Both the position numbers and the translations under genes were made by a program. A stretch of 64,000 nt of DNA from assembly GCA_964057225.1 (NCBI GenBank), contig OZ059894.1, positions 13,712,131-13,776,130 on the forward strand. Reading direction: 5' to 3'. The stretch comes from Auanema rhodensis (taxonomy: Eukaryota > Nematoda > Chromadorea > Rhabditida > Rhabditidae). Below the pieces are notes generated by a model. That model did no database searches. It saw only the letters and a list, made by a program, of their open reading frames with translations, and had not been told where the DNA came from. Positions 51,620 through 63,101 of this stretch are shown here, one piece after another. Position 1 is the first letter of the stretch. The number at the start of each line of letters is the position of its first letter.

Positions 51620-53197
51620 ATGACGACAGTAAGGGATATTCAGAGAAAAGGAGAAACGAAAGATAGGTAGACGACAGAATGAAGATGATGACTGGCTGAG
51701 GATTTGTTTGGATTGCAAGAAGACGACGACGGCGAAGAGGATGAGGATGAAGCCAGGGCAAGAGCTGCACAGGAAGATGGGATAGACTTCTGGGATACTG
51801 AGAGAGGAAGAGAGAGGGCGAACAGCCGACACAACCACCCACTCATACAATACAAATAAGAAATTCGAAGAAACAAACTTCTACGACAGCCCAGAGCAGC
51901 AACATTCTCATCGTAACGCATGCACAGCGTCAAATCACGAATTAGCTGATCACTGTGCTCACAATTAAGCATATATAAAGTATTTTCGTTTTTCGTTTTT
52001 AGAAAATAGAGAAGGAACAAACAGTAACATTATTTCAGCCTGTTGTTTCACGGGGACAATTTGATGAATCGACATCTATCTGCTCAGTCAACTATAAAGT
52101 GTCTGACTAATTGGGATAGCAAAACGGAAGAGCCAAGACATGTAGCTGACTTATCGGAGAATACTGTTTTTTTTGCTTGCGTAGGAGGTTGAAACTTCCA
52201 GGAAAAGTTTGAATGTTAGCTCAAAAATAGCGATCAAGGCGAGGTGCGGAAAATAAGTTTATTTTCCAGGCGAAAAAAAGATTTATTTAGTACAGTGGAA
52301 GTGCCAAACAGGATTCTTCAAAGCTCGTTCCGAAGTAGAGCAGTAAACGTTATGATCGATGAAGAATGAAATAGAAAAGCACAAATACAAAAGTATGAAA
52401 ACATAAGAGAATAAGAATGATATAGATATCAAAAATAAAGAGTTAATATTTAGAAAAATAAGTTTCAAATGTTCAAGTTGAAAACTTTAAAAACTTAAAA
52501 GAAAATTAGAGAAATTCACAATATAATAGAAAACACAAAAAATTATATTTAAATTAACGGAAAGTCAAAAAAAATAGACAATGGCAGAGTCGAAAATTAG
52601 AATTTAGTAATGAATAACAATGCATGGAACATGAGTTGAAGTGAAAGACTGAAGAAAATGAAGCTATAGCTCTTCCAACTCTTGGCTGGACAACTGGAGT
52701 GGCCGGCGGCAGGATTTTGAAAATGCAAAGTCATCAGGCGGCATGCTTGCTCTTCTACAAGAAGGTGATGAAGGGATAAAACCAGAATTGCGTAGATCCA
52801 TTGCGGAATTTTTGGAACTTACGCATAGAATATGTGGGGCAGAGAGAAAAAGAGAAGGAGCCTCAAGCAGAAGCATTGAAAGTGGGCGGATCATCTCGCC
52901 AACGGTGTACAGTAAGCTGATATAGTGTTGAGTTTTAGAGAAATTAGAGAAATGTTACATGAAATCGATTGATGGACTTGATGGATTAGAAGAGAGACGA
53001 CAATTATTACAAGAGAGAGCATTGAATAACTGGAAAAGAAAGAACATGAATCATTTGGAGCTTTTTATCCCTGTACATCTATAACGATGACAACGGCGCT
53101 ACGAAACACACATAAACAGAGCGAAGACATCTACTACATCAACAGATATGCGTTATTCCCCTCTCCTAAGTTCAAAGTCTATCCAAGATCTAGCTAA
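51620..53197 (+). CDS. Unrecognised 243-residue protein, eight exons
   Basis: Proposed exons are 51620-51628, 51826-51912, 52003-52098, 52185-52206, 52270-52342, 52670-52911, 52948-53072 and 53120-53197. All have GT/AG ends and the phases match at every junction, giving 243 residues ending FPSPKFKVYPRSS. Well-supported parts include KIEKEQTVTLFQPVVSRGQF, KKIYLVQWKCQTGFFKARSE and LALLQEGDEGIKPELRRSIA, followed by an Arg/Glu-rich helical section (LEERRQLLQERALNNWKRKN). There is no signal peptide, no transmembrane segment and no motif I recognise. The start is weak: exon 1 codes only for MTT, and exon 2 lies in purine-rich DNA where all frames are open. The intron at 52912-52947 is only 36 bases. 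The gene lies head to head with myosin, but this does not by itself say it is a muscle gene. Confidence 0.45.
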
Positions 53198-54779
53198 ATG
53201 TAAGTTAGATTAAGCTCCAGGTACGTGAAGAGCGCCGTAGAACTTGATGCAAACTTTGGTCAACTGTAAACTCTTATGCCAAGAATAAGCCGACGGACAT
53301 ATTCAAATAGATGAGCCGCAAAAGATCTTAGTTGTTTCGTAATGATACAAAAACAGATAGAAAGAAACTATGATAAATTTAAAAAATAAATATACATAAA
53401 TTGCATAGTAAGTTGCAAGTTTTGAATTCTTAGCGTATTTCAGATGCCAGCTTACCATTACATGAATAAACTTTTGAAATAAATTTAAGATAAAGAATAT
53501 AATCGTATTCGAATGAAAACTTTACAAAGATTGTCTGAAATAAGATCAAAGAAGAAAGCTTAAAAATGATCGAATGTTATTAAAAACGACGAGTATCACC
53601 ACGTGTGTAAATTTGCGGCTCAGACATGTGCATGCGCTGAAGAATCCCGAAGATTCAGAATTAAGTATTTGGAACGGCCGTGATTTATCAGCACAGAGAA
53701 AGTACTGCTGGTGATCGAACATCTTTTTTCTCTTATCCTCTTCATTCATCTTTCATCCCTCTTCACTTCTCCAGATCATTTTATATATTTTGTTCCCGCT
53801 TCTGTCACTCCACATTTCAAATTTTTGTATTTGATTATCATCTGGACAAAGTTTAGGGTCATTACGGCATTTGTAACATCTGATACATTAAAAGTATGGA
53901 GATCGTTAAGCAATTGAATCCGAGGGAGTAACGATGAAACAACTTGAATATAATTAAACTAATAAAGACTTTTTTCTACTTTCATCTATTGAATATAAAA
54001 CAACTCTTTCATTAGTTTTCTTTAAAAAAGTTGCGAAAAATTATAAGAGTCTGTTAGATTCGCAACTTTATATCAACATGCTGGTAAAAGGAAACATATT
54101 TGTTTCGAGAACTTTATACAAATAGTATCAGGACTTGAGCTAGTATATAGTAGACCAAGGTGAATTACTTTTTCAATTGCAGGTTGTATCATACAACATG
54201 TTTGAACTGAGCACTAACAGGAAATCATTGAGCTGTTCCTGAAATTCTTCTTCAAAAGCCACTTCATTGGACATGTGAAATGTTTAGTTACACCTAATAA
54301 CTCACATGTAAAAACTACTTTACTGTTGAAAATTGAAACAATTTGTCCAAGTAACAAAGTGTCTTCATCGAGGCTTGAAGCCAGCCATTGAAATCGTCAA
54401 GTGGCAGACACTTTAAATTTTACACGACATCACTATCCCACAGTTTGTCATATCTCAAAGATGTGACTGATTCTAATGTGTTAAAAATAAGAAATATTTC
54501 AGAATATGCTTATTGAAATTTTAGGTTAAAATCGAAATACGCGGTAAAGATGTTAATTAACACATTCATTTCTATTTTATTTAATTAGTATGCCGGTTGC
54601 ATTTTTTTATACTCACGCATGTTGATACAGAATTAATATTATTTAAACAATGGTATATTGTAGAAGAAATATGCATAGTACTTCGATTAAAATCACATGC
54701 TTTATTTCTTGATTCTCAACATCTTAAAACAAAAGCCAGATATTTCACAATTTTACAGCATTATTTCATTGGAAACCTT
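53198..54779. other. Intergenic, nothing recognised
   Basis: A+T-rich DNA with an AATAAA-like site near 53.38 kb that could end the + strand gene. Short open frames here lack splice support. Confidence 0.55.
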
Positions 54780-55360
54780 TTTTTATCATTTGCTCTTCTC
54801 GGATTTAATTTTTAATGCACGTGAGTTAACCAATGCCTGTCCCAATAGGAAGCCTCCTATCGATGTAATAGGCAAACAATGCTTTTTGGTGTGTGACAGC
54901 CTCGACGTTGACGTGCAACCGGTTCTGCTCCACCCCATTCTCGATTCTTTTGGCAGTCAGCAATGCCCACGGCGGTTTAGGTCATTCGACATTGATTCGT
55001 CGTGTCTTTATAGTATTCGAAGAAGCATTCTACACTTCGTCACTACTAAGCAATACAGCTTTACTCAACAGATGCGTAATATAGTCCTACTTTCAATTCT
55101 ATTTGTAGTATGCTGCAGCGCCTGTAATAGTCCCTGTACTAATGAAGACTCTAGCACCTTTCTTGGTGCCATAAGGTAGGCACTAAATAACTTATCTTAT
55201 CTGACACATCGTAACCTAGATCAACAATGACTCTCAACTCACCTAATAGAAAATTTTCTCGTATAGACACTATTGCCTGCGTACTTCTTTTATATGTTAT
55301 TGATATTTTATTGTTGTCATTCACTCTTTGAAAAAAATGAAAAATAAATGTATATAACAA
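54780..55360. other. Coding-like, unresolved block, possibly a decayed gene
   Basis: A G+C-richer block with protein-like frames on both strands. On the - strand one frame reads GTKKGARVFISTGTITGAAA and, further on, LLTAKRIENGVEQNRLHVNV then KALFAYYIDRRLPIGTG, but with several in-frame stops between. Another - strand stretch (55360-55151) has SITYKRSTQAIVSIRENFLL, followed by a GTGAGT donor. The + strand has an uninterrupted 160-codon frame (54697-55179) ending in a hydrophobic segment (MRNIVLLSILFVVCC), which is largely the in-register complement of the first - strand frame. It could be a pseudogene or transposon relic, or a real gene whose introns I cannot place. It lies directly downstream of rps-16. 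Confidence 0.3.
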
Positions 55361-55381
55361 TTTATTGAAAACAACAAGAAA

Positions 55382-55903
55382 TTAACGGTAAGATTTCTGG
55401 TAGCGAGCACGGGCACCTGGACCTCCGAACTTCTTGGACTCACGGCGGCGAGGATCAGAGACGAGGAGAGACTTGTCGTAGATAGCAAACTGCTCCTTGA
55501 GTTCTCTCTTGCTCTGCTCATCAACGTACTTGTGATAGTAAGCAACCTGAACGTAGACAAATAGAAAACTAAAAATTCAAAACCGCATACCAGAGCTCTG
55601 GCGATAGCCTGGCGAATAGCGTAGACTTGGGCGACATGTCCTCCACCATTTACTCTGACTCTGATGTCAACATCTTGGAAGCGGTCCTTTCCAACAACGA
55701 GGAGAGGCTCCTATAAATTTTGTTAAGGAATTAATAAATATATACAAGAATACCTGAAGCTTCAAACGGAGGATCTGGGGCTCTAAGTGCTCCAATGGAC
55801 GTCCGTTGACCTTGATGAGACCACGTCCTTGCTTGCAATGAGCAACAGCGGTAGCAGTCTTCTTACGTCCGTAAGTCTGCACAGACTTAAGCTTATCAGC
55901 CAT
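55382..55903 (-). CDS. rps-16: 40S ribosomal protein S16 (uS9)
   Basis: This small-subunit ribosomal protein lies close to the mRNA/P-site tRNA in the ribosome. Three exons on the - strand give about 145 residues, the usual family length. The start is [20 protein letters not shown], and the family hallmarks [24 protein letters not shown] and the basic C-terminus [14 protein letters not shown] are all present. The ATG lies 6 bases after a TTTTAG acceptor and 189 bases after the fibrillarin stop codon, so it is probably the second gene of a two-gene operon and trans-spliced. The pairing of a ribosomal protein with an rRNA-processing enzyme makes functional sense. Confidence 0.97.
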
Positions 55904-56092
55904 GGTACCCTAAAACAAAGTTAAAAATAACATAAAGTTGCAAAGCACTAGATATAGAAGCTGATCAAAACAGCTAACTTAACAAAATATGAAGAAAAAT
56001 ATGTACAGGATTCAACTTTGAACAATTCAACAGCAAAAAGCAACAAGTTCAACAAATTAGTCAAATAACAATAACGGATAACAATTAACGAA
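55904..56092 (-). other. Intercistronic spacer of the fib-1/rps-16 operon
   Basis: 189 bases with T-rich stretches and no clear AATAAA, ending in TTTTAG six bases before the rps-16 ATG. It is a likely trans-splice site. Confidence 0.55.
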
Positions 56093-57269
56093 TTATTGTT
56101 TCTTTCCCTTGGGCCTGTACTCAGCAACAACAATAGCGTGGTCACGCTCATATGGTTCTAGTGTGACTTGCTCTCTGGGTTTGAACTTTTCTTCCTTTAA
56201 CTTATTAACTTCTCCAGTAAAAACAGCAGCTGGTTCAGCAGTACTGTCAATACAGTTAGCCTTGATAGAAATAACGGCATGTCCACCGTTTTTCAGGAAG
56301 TTATGAGCGTTAAGGGCAACAATTCTAGCTTGATCTGGCTGGGCAACATCGGAGAAGATAGTATCGACCATTCCAACGAGCATTCTGTATTTGTGGGGGT
56401 GACGAGCATCCTCAACAATTGGAACGATGTTAGTACGTTTCTTAGCAACATTAAGAAGATCTCTTCCAGAACGGTGGGAGAATTCAACAGCGTATACAAT
56501 ACCTTCCTGCAAAATAAAATATTGCCAAAGAAAAAGAAATTTCACTAACAGGGCCAACGAGATCAGAGCAATGAGATACAGTTGTTCCAGAAGCAGCTCC
56601 CAAATAAAGAAGCTTAGTTCCGGGTCCAATATGAATATTTTCTAATCCTCCCATCATACCAGCAGCTAACTTAGATCTGAAGGGATTCCACACACGGTAT
56701 TCTACAGAGGTACCAGTAGCATCTTCTACAGAAACACGCTTCTCTCCATATACAGACTCTCCTACAACCATATTCTTGGTGGCAAGAGCATCTTCCTTTC
56801 CCTTAGCAATGAAGACACCTAAATATCTTAATTAAAAAAGAATGGAAAAATAATACTTACCGTCGTATCTGTGAGGCTCAACAATAACACTCTTTCCACC
56901 TCTCATTCCACCACCACGGCCTCCTCTTGGAGCTCCACGACCACGGGGTCCACCGCGTGGGGATCCACGTCCACCACGAGGAGATCCTCTGAAAATATAT
57001 AACTATAAAAGTACCAAGATATAATCATACCTGCCACCGAAACCTCCACCAAAACCTCCGCGATCTCCACCGCCACGACCACCTCTGAATCCTCCTCTAT
57101 CTCCAAATCCTCCTCTGTCTCCGAAACCTCCGCGTCCACCTCTGAATCCTCCACGGTCACCGCCACCGCGTCCACCGCGGAAACCTAAAGTATCATTCGA
57201 TAACTAAAAAAATTAAAAAAAAAAGCACTAACCTCCGCCACCACGAGGAGAGAATTCGGGTCTTCCCAT
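56093..57269 (-). CDS. fib-1: Fibrillarin, C/D-box snoRNP 2'-O-methyltransferase
   Basis: This nucleolar methyltransferase of box C/D snoRNPs directs rRNA 2'-O-methylation. Five exons on the - strand give about 330 residues. The order is [12 protein letters not shown], a glycine/arginine-rich domain of roughly 95 residues (repeats such as [15 protein letters not shown]), then the methyltransferase. The latter starts [20 protein letters not shown] and carries the SAM-binding motif [18 protein letters not shown], with [27 protein letters not shown] and [13 protein letters not shown]. It ends [12 protein letters not shown]. All expected motifs are present. It lies directly upstream of rps-16 on the same strand. 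From memory, these two genes form an operon in the same order in C. elegans. Confidence 0.97.
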
Positions 57270-58190
57270 TATAAAAGCTAAATAGTTACAACTAAATTCA
57301 ATACACGTAAGAGGGGTTCAAAACAGACCACTATGCAAGGATGCAAGAGTTGGTGTTTTAACGAGTAAATTAAGAGAACTTTCACATTATATCCTACTAT
57401 GGTTTCATATCACGCACTGATTACGTTCATACTAATTACACGTAATCAGCATCAAAAAAAAACAATTCTCAAATTTACTATAAAAGAAGAACATCGAGCA
57501 GCAATTTTCCTTTAAAAACGAGGAAAAATTGGGATTCAACGTTCAAAAATATGTATGTGGTTTTTCGGCACTGGAATACGGTAGGTTTGTAATCGCGTCA
57601 GGACGCATACTACAATGCTGTAAAAAGTGCGCGCCGTTGGAAATAATTAAAGTAGTGATTTGAATCTATTTATTTTTTCATACATGGTCAAACACTGAGT
57701 AAGGGTTAATTAAAGTAGAAATAGAGTTATAAATACAGTTAAGTATATATCTCAAGTTATCAATTTTTATGGGTTCTAGATTATTAGTATCGTGTAAAAC
57801 AAGTAAACTTTTCTTTAAATTATTCGATCTAAAAGGCATTGATGTGTAAAAGTGTATCTCTACATAAATTTACACCGTTTAATGTAGAATTACATTATGT
57901 ATAGTTTGTTTAGGGGAAAGCCACATTCTTCTGACAATATGAATAAAGCATGATCAAACTAGAAGACATAGGTCTCATTAGTCTCGTTTTATCCATTTAC
58001 TAGTTAATTTAGGGTACTATGATTTTTCGTTTACTCAAGGACTCAGCCCTTCACAACTTACAACTCCAAAATACAAGAATGTAAGGTGTCTCAACTAAAT
58101 TTAAGTCATTCTATGTTTTAGTTTGACAAGCTTTTGCCTTTAACGGATAGTTCTTTCTCAAAATGTAATTAATTTCATTTTAATTAGTTA
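57270..58190. other. Divergent intergenic region, fib-1 and helicase-like genes
   Basis: It separates the fibrillarin start (- strand) from the helicase-like start (+ strand). A short frame from an ATG at 58019 is followed by good donor and acceptor sites, but it does not join in frame to the gene at 58191, so I leave it out. A G+C-richer patch near 57.59-57.65 kb may be promoter. Confidence 0.5.
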
Positions 58191-60049
58191 ATGAACTATT
58201 TTCAAGTTAATTTTAATGCTGGATACACTACTGAAGATGTGGATGTGTTTAATGACACGATTGAATTCGAAGCTTCTGCGAAAAGCGGACTCGACAATGT
58301 GGACATGAATCTTCTCTTTAGAGACTTATATCCTAGGTCTTTAGGAAAAAACATGTTATCTAATTTAGAAGAAGCAAAAATTCAATCTTTAAATTATCTA
58401 CAGGAATATATGTTTACGTTATGTTGCCTAGGTATGTCATTCTGAAATTTAAAAAGTTTGAAAAAGAAATTTAGATCAACCATTTGTTTTGTATGGTGAT
58501 ATGAAATCGGGGAGACAAACCGGTTATTTGTTACCTTTACTAGAGAAACTTTCTCAAGCCAAAGAGGGTAGACCAACGGTAAAACTACTTCAATTGATTC
58601 AGAAGTAAATTATGGAATTGCAGAAATGGGAAGGTCCCTCTATGCTGATTGTAACATTCACTGAACAAAGGGCGAGGCATATATCGCTTGTCTTAGAAAA
58701 ATTAATTAAAGGTTTAGTTTTGGTTATTTTATAATTATACAAAAGAGATTGAAGGGCTGCGAGTCAAATCTGTTTCCATGCTTCACGAATGTGATTTTTC
58801 TTTAGTTGGCGCTGATGTATATATAAGCAGAATAAGCCATCTTACCGATTTTATCAAAAAGAATGAAGTAGGTACAACATACGATTGTTATATTACTCTA
58901 TGACTTTAGGTTGATCTTAGTGTAACTGATTACCTAATTATTGAAGAATGCAATAAAGCTTCAAATCCCGATTATGCACAAAAGCTGAATAAACTTCATC
59001 ATATTTTTTCGCGTTGCTCAGGCATTGTGAATTCTAACTGGTTATTTTTATTTTTAAACTGTGTTCTTGCAGCCATATCAAACATATTTAATATACGAAA
59101 AGTATACTAAAATGGAGCCTGTGCTTGAGGGATTTCATAGTGATCGTCACTCAATTTTAAAATTTCATAAGTCTTTGAAAACGTCTTCATTCCATGTGCA
59201 TGTAGTGATGTTTTACGAAGTGATATTTTTTTGGTAATTTTCATCGAATTCTGATAGTTTAGAAAAGCAAATGGTTAAACTATCGAAAAATGCGAGCTTT
59301 GCAAAAGCAATTAATAAGTTCTGATGCCATGGAATTCGGTAAGACAAATGCTATTTATTCAATATAAAGAATTATTCAATAGAAACGAAAGAAAATAGAT
59401 GGCTTATATTTACGTCATCAGCCTCTTCTGTTAATTATCTTTGTGGGTATTTAAGTAACCGTCTAAGAGCACCACCAATTCCTTTGACTATGTTGGAACA
59501 ACTTATTCTATTAGTTTATACATTATACTATACAGGGCGACAGATCAAATAGGAATAGAGAATGCAACTGGCAATTTCCGCGAAAGACATAATGTTATGA
59601 TAGCAGAGTATGCCATGATTGATAAGATTCCTGAATCTGGATATATAGGAAATGTATGTGTTTGAGTTTTTATAGTTAAAATGTTCATTAATTACAGATT
59701 ATATGTTTTGACTTGCCAGAGACACATCTATTTTTCCAGTATTTGACCAAGATGAAAATATTAGCCCGTAATGTTAAAGGAAATCTTTGTATCTTTTTTA
59801 ACCCTTTAATTGATGTGAATAAAACGCCTGAAATTTGTAAAGTAAGTGTTTCCTGTAAATCCAATTCCTAATGCAATTTTTAAGTTTCTACGCAAGTGTA
59901 AAGAACCGTTAAGTAAAGATCTCCATGATTTGGTTGAATGGCATCGACAGATGATGACTAAAGAAAGGATCCGTGGAAGCTATCCGTTAGTTTGGGCAAA
60001 GCTCAAACATACGGAAAGCCTTCCAAAGTTTTATCATAGTGATTTATAA
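58191..60049 (+). CDS. DEAD-box helicase-like protein with lost catalytic motifs
   Basis: About eleven exons, all with GT/AG ends and matching phases, give roughly 470 residues from the ATG at 58191 to the stop at 60049. It follows the helicase downstream segment by segment. PFVLYGDMKSGRQTGYLLP lies where the P-loop should be, but without the GKT lysine. YLIIEECNKA replaces the DEAD box, IYEKYTK replaces SAT, NVMIAEYAMIDKIPESGYIG replaces the ARGAD segment, and FFQYLTKMKILARN replaces HRIGRTGRAG. ATP hydrolysis is therefore unlikely, yet there is no stop or frameshift. It may be a pseudoenzyme that kept the two-RecA fold for binding RNA or a partner. Alternatively it is an old duplicate under weak constraint. 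A TTTTAATTAG acceptor 3 bases before the ATG suggests trans-splicing. The active paralogue follows after 194 bases. Confidence 0.75.
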
Positions 60050-60243
60050 CGTAATTGCTTTTTTACCATAAGCTAAAGCATCACATTGTTTTTAATAGTT
60101 GTATATTTATTTTATATTCATAATGTTATTATTTGTTTTACTAAAACACTAATTTAAAAAATCTTAATTAATTCTTATTAAAGCGTTGTGCTTCGTATAC
60201 TTTAAAGTCTCTCATATTTTGTTTTTATTTGAAAACATCTTAG
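60050..60243 (+). other. Intercistronic spacer of the helicase pair
   Basis: 194 bases, T-rich toward the end, finishing with CATCTTAG directly before the downstream ATG. This is typical of a trans-splice acceptor in an operon. Confidence 0.5.
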
Positions 60244-62598
60244 ATGCTTTCAACTGGCATATATAAGCCTGAACTGAAAACAAATGGAAATGAAAGGCGA
60301 CGTAGAAGATTCGGTAGGATTATCGAAACTTCTCATTACCAAACCGATTGATTATTGTAGTGGATCTGAATATCGAAACCGATGAACTTAAGCATACGAC
60401 AGGTGAAAATTTAACAGAACATTGGGAATATCATTTGACCAATATGAAATATTTTGGTCCTGCTAAATGTGCTAATATAGAGCCTATTAGGTATTTTCTA
60501 ATTCGTAAATTTATATTTCTATAATAATAGTGGGTTCCATGATTGTGGCTTGGATGAGCAATTGATAAAAAATGCCCAATCCATATTTCAAGAACTATCC
60601 CCTCTTCAGAGATATACGATTCCTATAATTTTGTCGAATACTGGTTCGTATCTCTTTGTTTCTCTAATAAGTCTTATTCTAGGCCATGTATTGGTTAAAG
60701 CACAAACTGGGTCTGGTAAAACAGCCTCCTTTGCTCTTCCGGCTATTCAAACTGTTATTAACGCTCATAGAAATGAAGGGTATGGACTTTCAAAATATTA
60801 ACTAAAGCTAACATATTTAACAGGAAGAATGATTCACCTTTGGTAATTATTTTAACAAATACTTGTAACTTGGCTCTGCAAACGTTTAAACATTGTTCCA
60901 AATTCGCTGGGTTTAATCAAGCAACTCATGGCATGTGTAAGCATGGTTATCACTTTATTATTTAATGTTTTAGAAAGTAATGTTCAATGCTCCGTATCCG
61001 TTCTAACTAGTGGGGCTGCAGCCAAGTAAGCCTCAAAGGCGTATTGAATAACATATTTCGAATTTAAGGATGGCAGGACAGAAAACAATAACCAGTGATA
61101 TAGTTATAGCAACAATGGGAAGTCTTTTAAAAGAATTATCAGAACAACGAGTTCGTATCTTCATAGAGTCATATTTTCATATATATGCATATTCAGCTGT
61201 CTTTAAATAAATTGAAGTTGCTTATATTAGACGAAGCAGATAAGATGATGGAAAATTCTGCTTTTGGTCAGGATGTAATTACCATGTACGAATCATATAT
61301 ACCAGAAATGACCCAAGTTTGTTATCATGTTTTTTTAAATTGTAAAATTGAAACTTAGAAAAATTTACTTGTTGGAATGTTCTCTGCAACGTATGAAAAT
61401 GATAATGGGCAAATGATTTTTAATAATGTGATGGACATCGTTTTTAGGTTTTGTTGAGTGTTTCTTTGATTTTTATTTTTAATTATTATAGAAAGGAAAC
61501 AGACATTAATATTGTGATGGTCCCAAGCATGAAAGGATTTATTGACCAGAGAATCATTCAAGTTAGAATTTCTCTTTCTGATTCCCTTGAAATTACACGA
61601 TTAAGATTAAAATGAGTGATCGTATGACGTTTGTCAACTCGACCATTCGTCGTATGAACTGTTGTATATTACAAAAGAAATTGAGTTGGCTTACTGCTCT
61701 ACTTGATGCCGATCTAAGAGAACAGAATACTAGTAAACAAGGTGATATAAGTTGTTCATTTCAAATTTATTGAAATTTACTTTCAGGGCCTTATGAAAAA
61801 CTAACTTTCATATTTGTCGGAAAGAAGATGATGTGTAACTATTTGGCTAGCTACTTATCTGTGAAAGGTTATAATTTTTGTCCATATAATAGGTTTGAAT
61901 AGTAGGATTTTCCCACTTTTTAATTATTAATTTTAGCGATTTTGATCTCACCTATACAAATGAAGTTGATAAAAAAATTCGAAATAAATCAGTTCACGGA
62001 ATTGTTGCTACCAACAAAGTTGCTAGGGGAGCTGACCTGCCTTTTGTTGCTCACGTATGTTGAACCATGTTCTACTTTCTTTTATTTCCATTTTAGGTTA
62101 TTATTTTTGATATGGATCCTGATTTTTCTGTTTATGAGCACAGGTTTGTTTGTAACTTTGTTTTTAAAAAATAGAAATATTTAAATTAGAATTGGACGTA
62201 CAGGCAGAGCTGGTCACAAAGGAACATCTACTATACTTTTTGATACTACACAAGATTTTAAGTTGACACCTCAGATATATGAAGTTGGATTAGTTTTTAA
62301 AAATTGATATAATTATTTATCACTATTAGTTTTTTCTTGAACATGGTCAAATGATTCCAAGCTGGCTCCAATGCAGTGCATTTGAAACATTAAGACAAGC
62401 TAAAAGGTATGCTAATCTTTGATGATGTTGTATTAATATTTATTTGTTTTCAGCTTTTATCAAACCGACTTGTAAGTTACTTTATTCACTTAATAAATAA
62501 TAACTTTGATACATTGACTTTGTAGCGGAGATGATACTGAACTTCAAGATGACGATGACGATGATGATTATGGTGTATGCGAATATATACAAGAATAA
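60244..62598 (+). CDS. DEAD-box ATP-dependent RNA helicase
   Basis: This is a superfamily 2 RNA helicase, with about 18 exons and roughly 510 residues. The N-terminus is basic (NERRRRRFG), and a segment like FGPAKCANIEPISGFHDCGL leads to a Q-motif region (LSPLQRYTIPIIL). Then come the P-loop KAQTGSGKTASF (about 60.71 kb), DEAD (LLILDEADKMM), SAT (GMFSATYE), VATNKVARGADLP and EHRIGRTGRAGHKGT, and an acidic C-terminus (LQDDDDDDDYG). The ATP-binding and hydrolysis motifs are intact. The RNA-contact motifs are eroded: TNTCNLALQ replaces PTRELAxQ, and ATMGSLL replaces TPGRL. The layout is Vasa/DDX3-like, but I do not assign an orthologue. The start ATG directly follows a TTAG acceptor. It is the downstream member of a tandem pair and could be co-transcribed with the degenerate paralogue. 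Confidence 0.85.
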
Positions 62599-63101
62599 AA
62601 TAGCACTTTCAATCTTTTTCCCAAATTTCAAGCCAGGAATGTATCATATACATTATAAGTTTCCAAATCTTGCCGTTATTTCAACCCTTTCGTCTATGCA
62701 ATGACAGTGAAGGTCAGATGGACATGCATGAGACACAAGAAACAAACGAGATTTGTGGTTTATATCAATGGCTGTTGCTTTTTTGACAACTTGAACCAGA
62801 TGGTTTCCTATGTAGCCTTAAAGGATTAACACCTATGATTGACAAAAATGTATTTATCTGGTTTTTGTGGGAAAATTGTTTCAGTGATTTGTATGTAAGT
62901 CCAATATTTTTTTTGCGATTTTTCCTTAAAATAGAAAAATATAAATAATAATTATTTAGTCATTATTTTTGCGTCAGAATAAAAAATTTTTTTTTCAATA
63001 TGAACGCAACCACTTTGTTATGTATTTTTTATTAAAAATAAACTTTTACTGAATAATATATTAGTTTATTATTATCTTTCTAAGATTCTGACATTATGAA
63101 G
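62599..63101. other. 3' flank of the helicase gene, nothing else recognised
   Basis: Contains the helicase 3' untranslated region and an A+T-rich tail between two convergent genes. A short + strand frame around 62.70-62.79 kb has no start or splice support. Confidence 0.5.

Noticed and set aside
51640-52020. Overlapping - strand frames with Ser-rich runs upstream of myosin
   Set aside because: They are the reverse of purine-rich DNA. The + strand offers a chain of exons with matching phases in the same interval.
58019-58187. Possible extra 5' exons of the helicase-like gene
   Set aside because: The donor and acceptor look good, but the joined frame meets a stop. The remaining intron would be about 23 bases.
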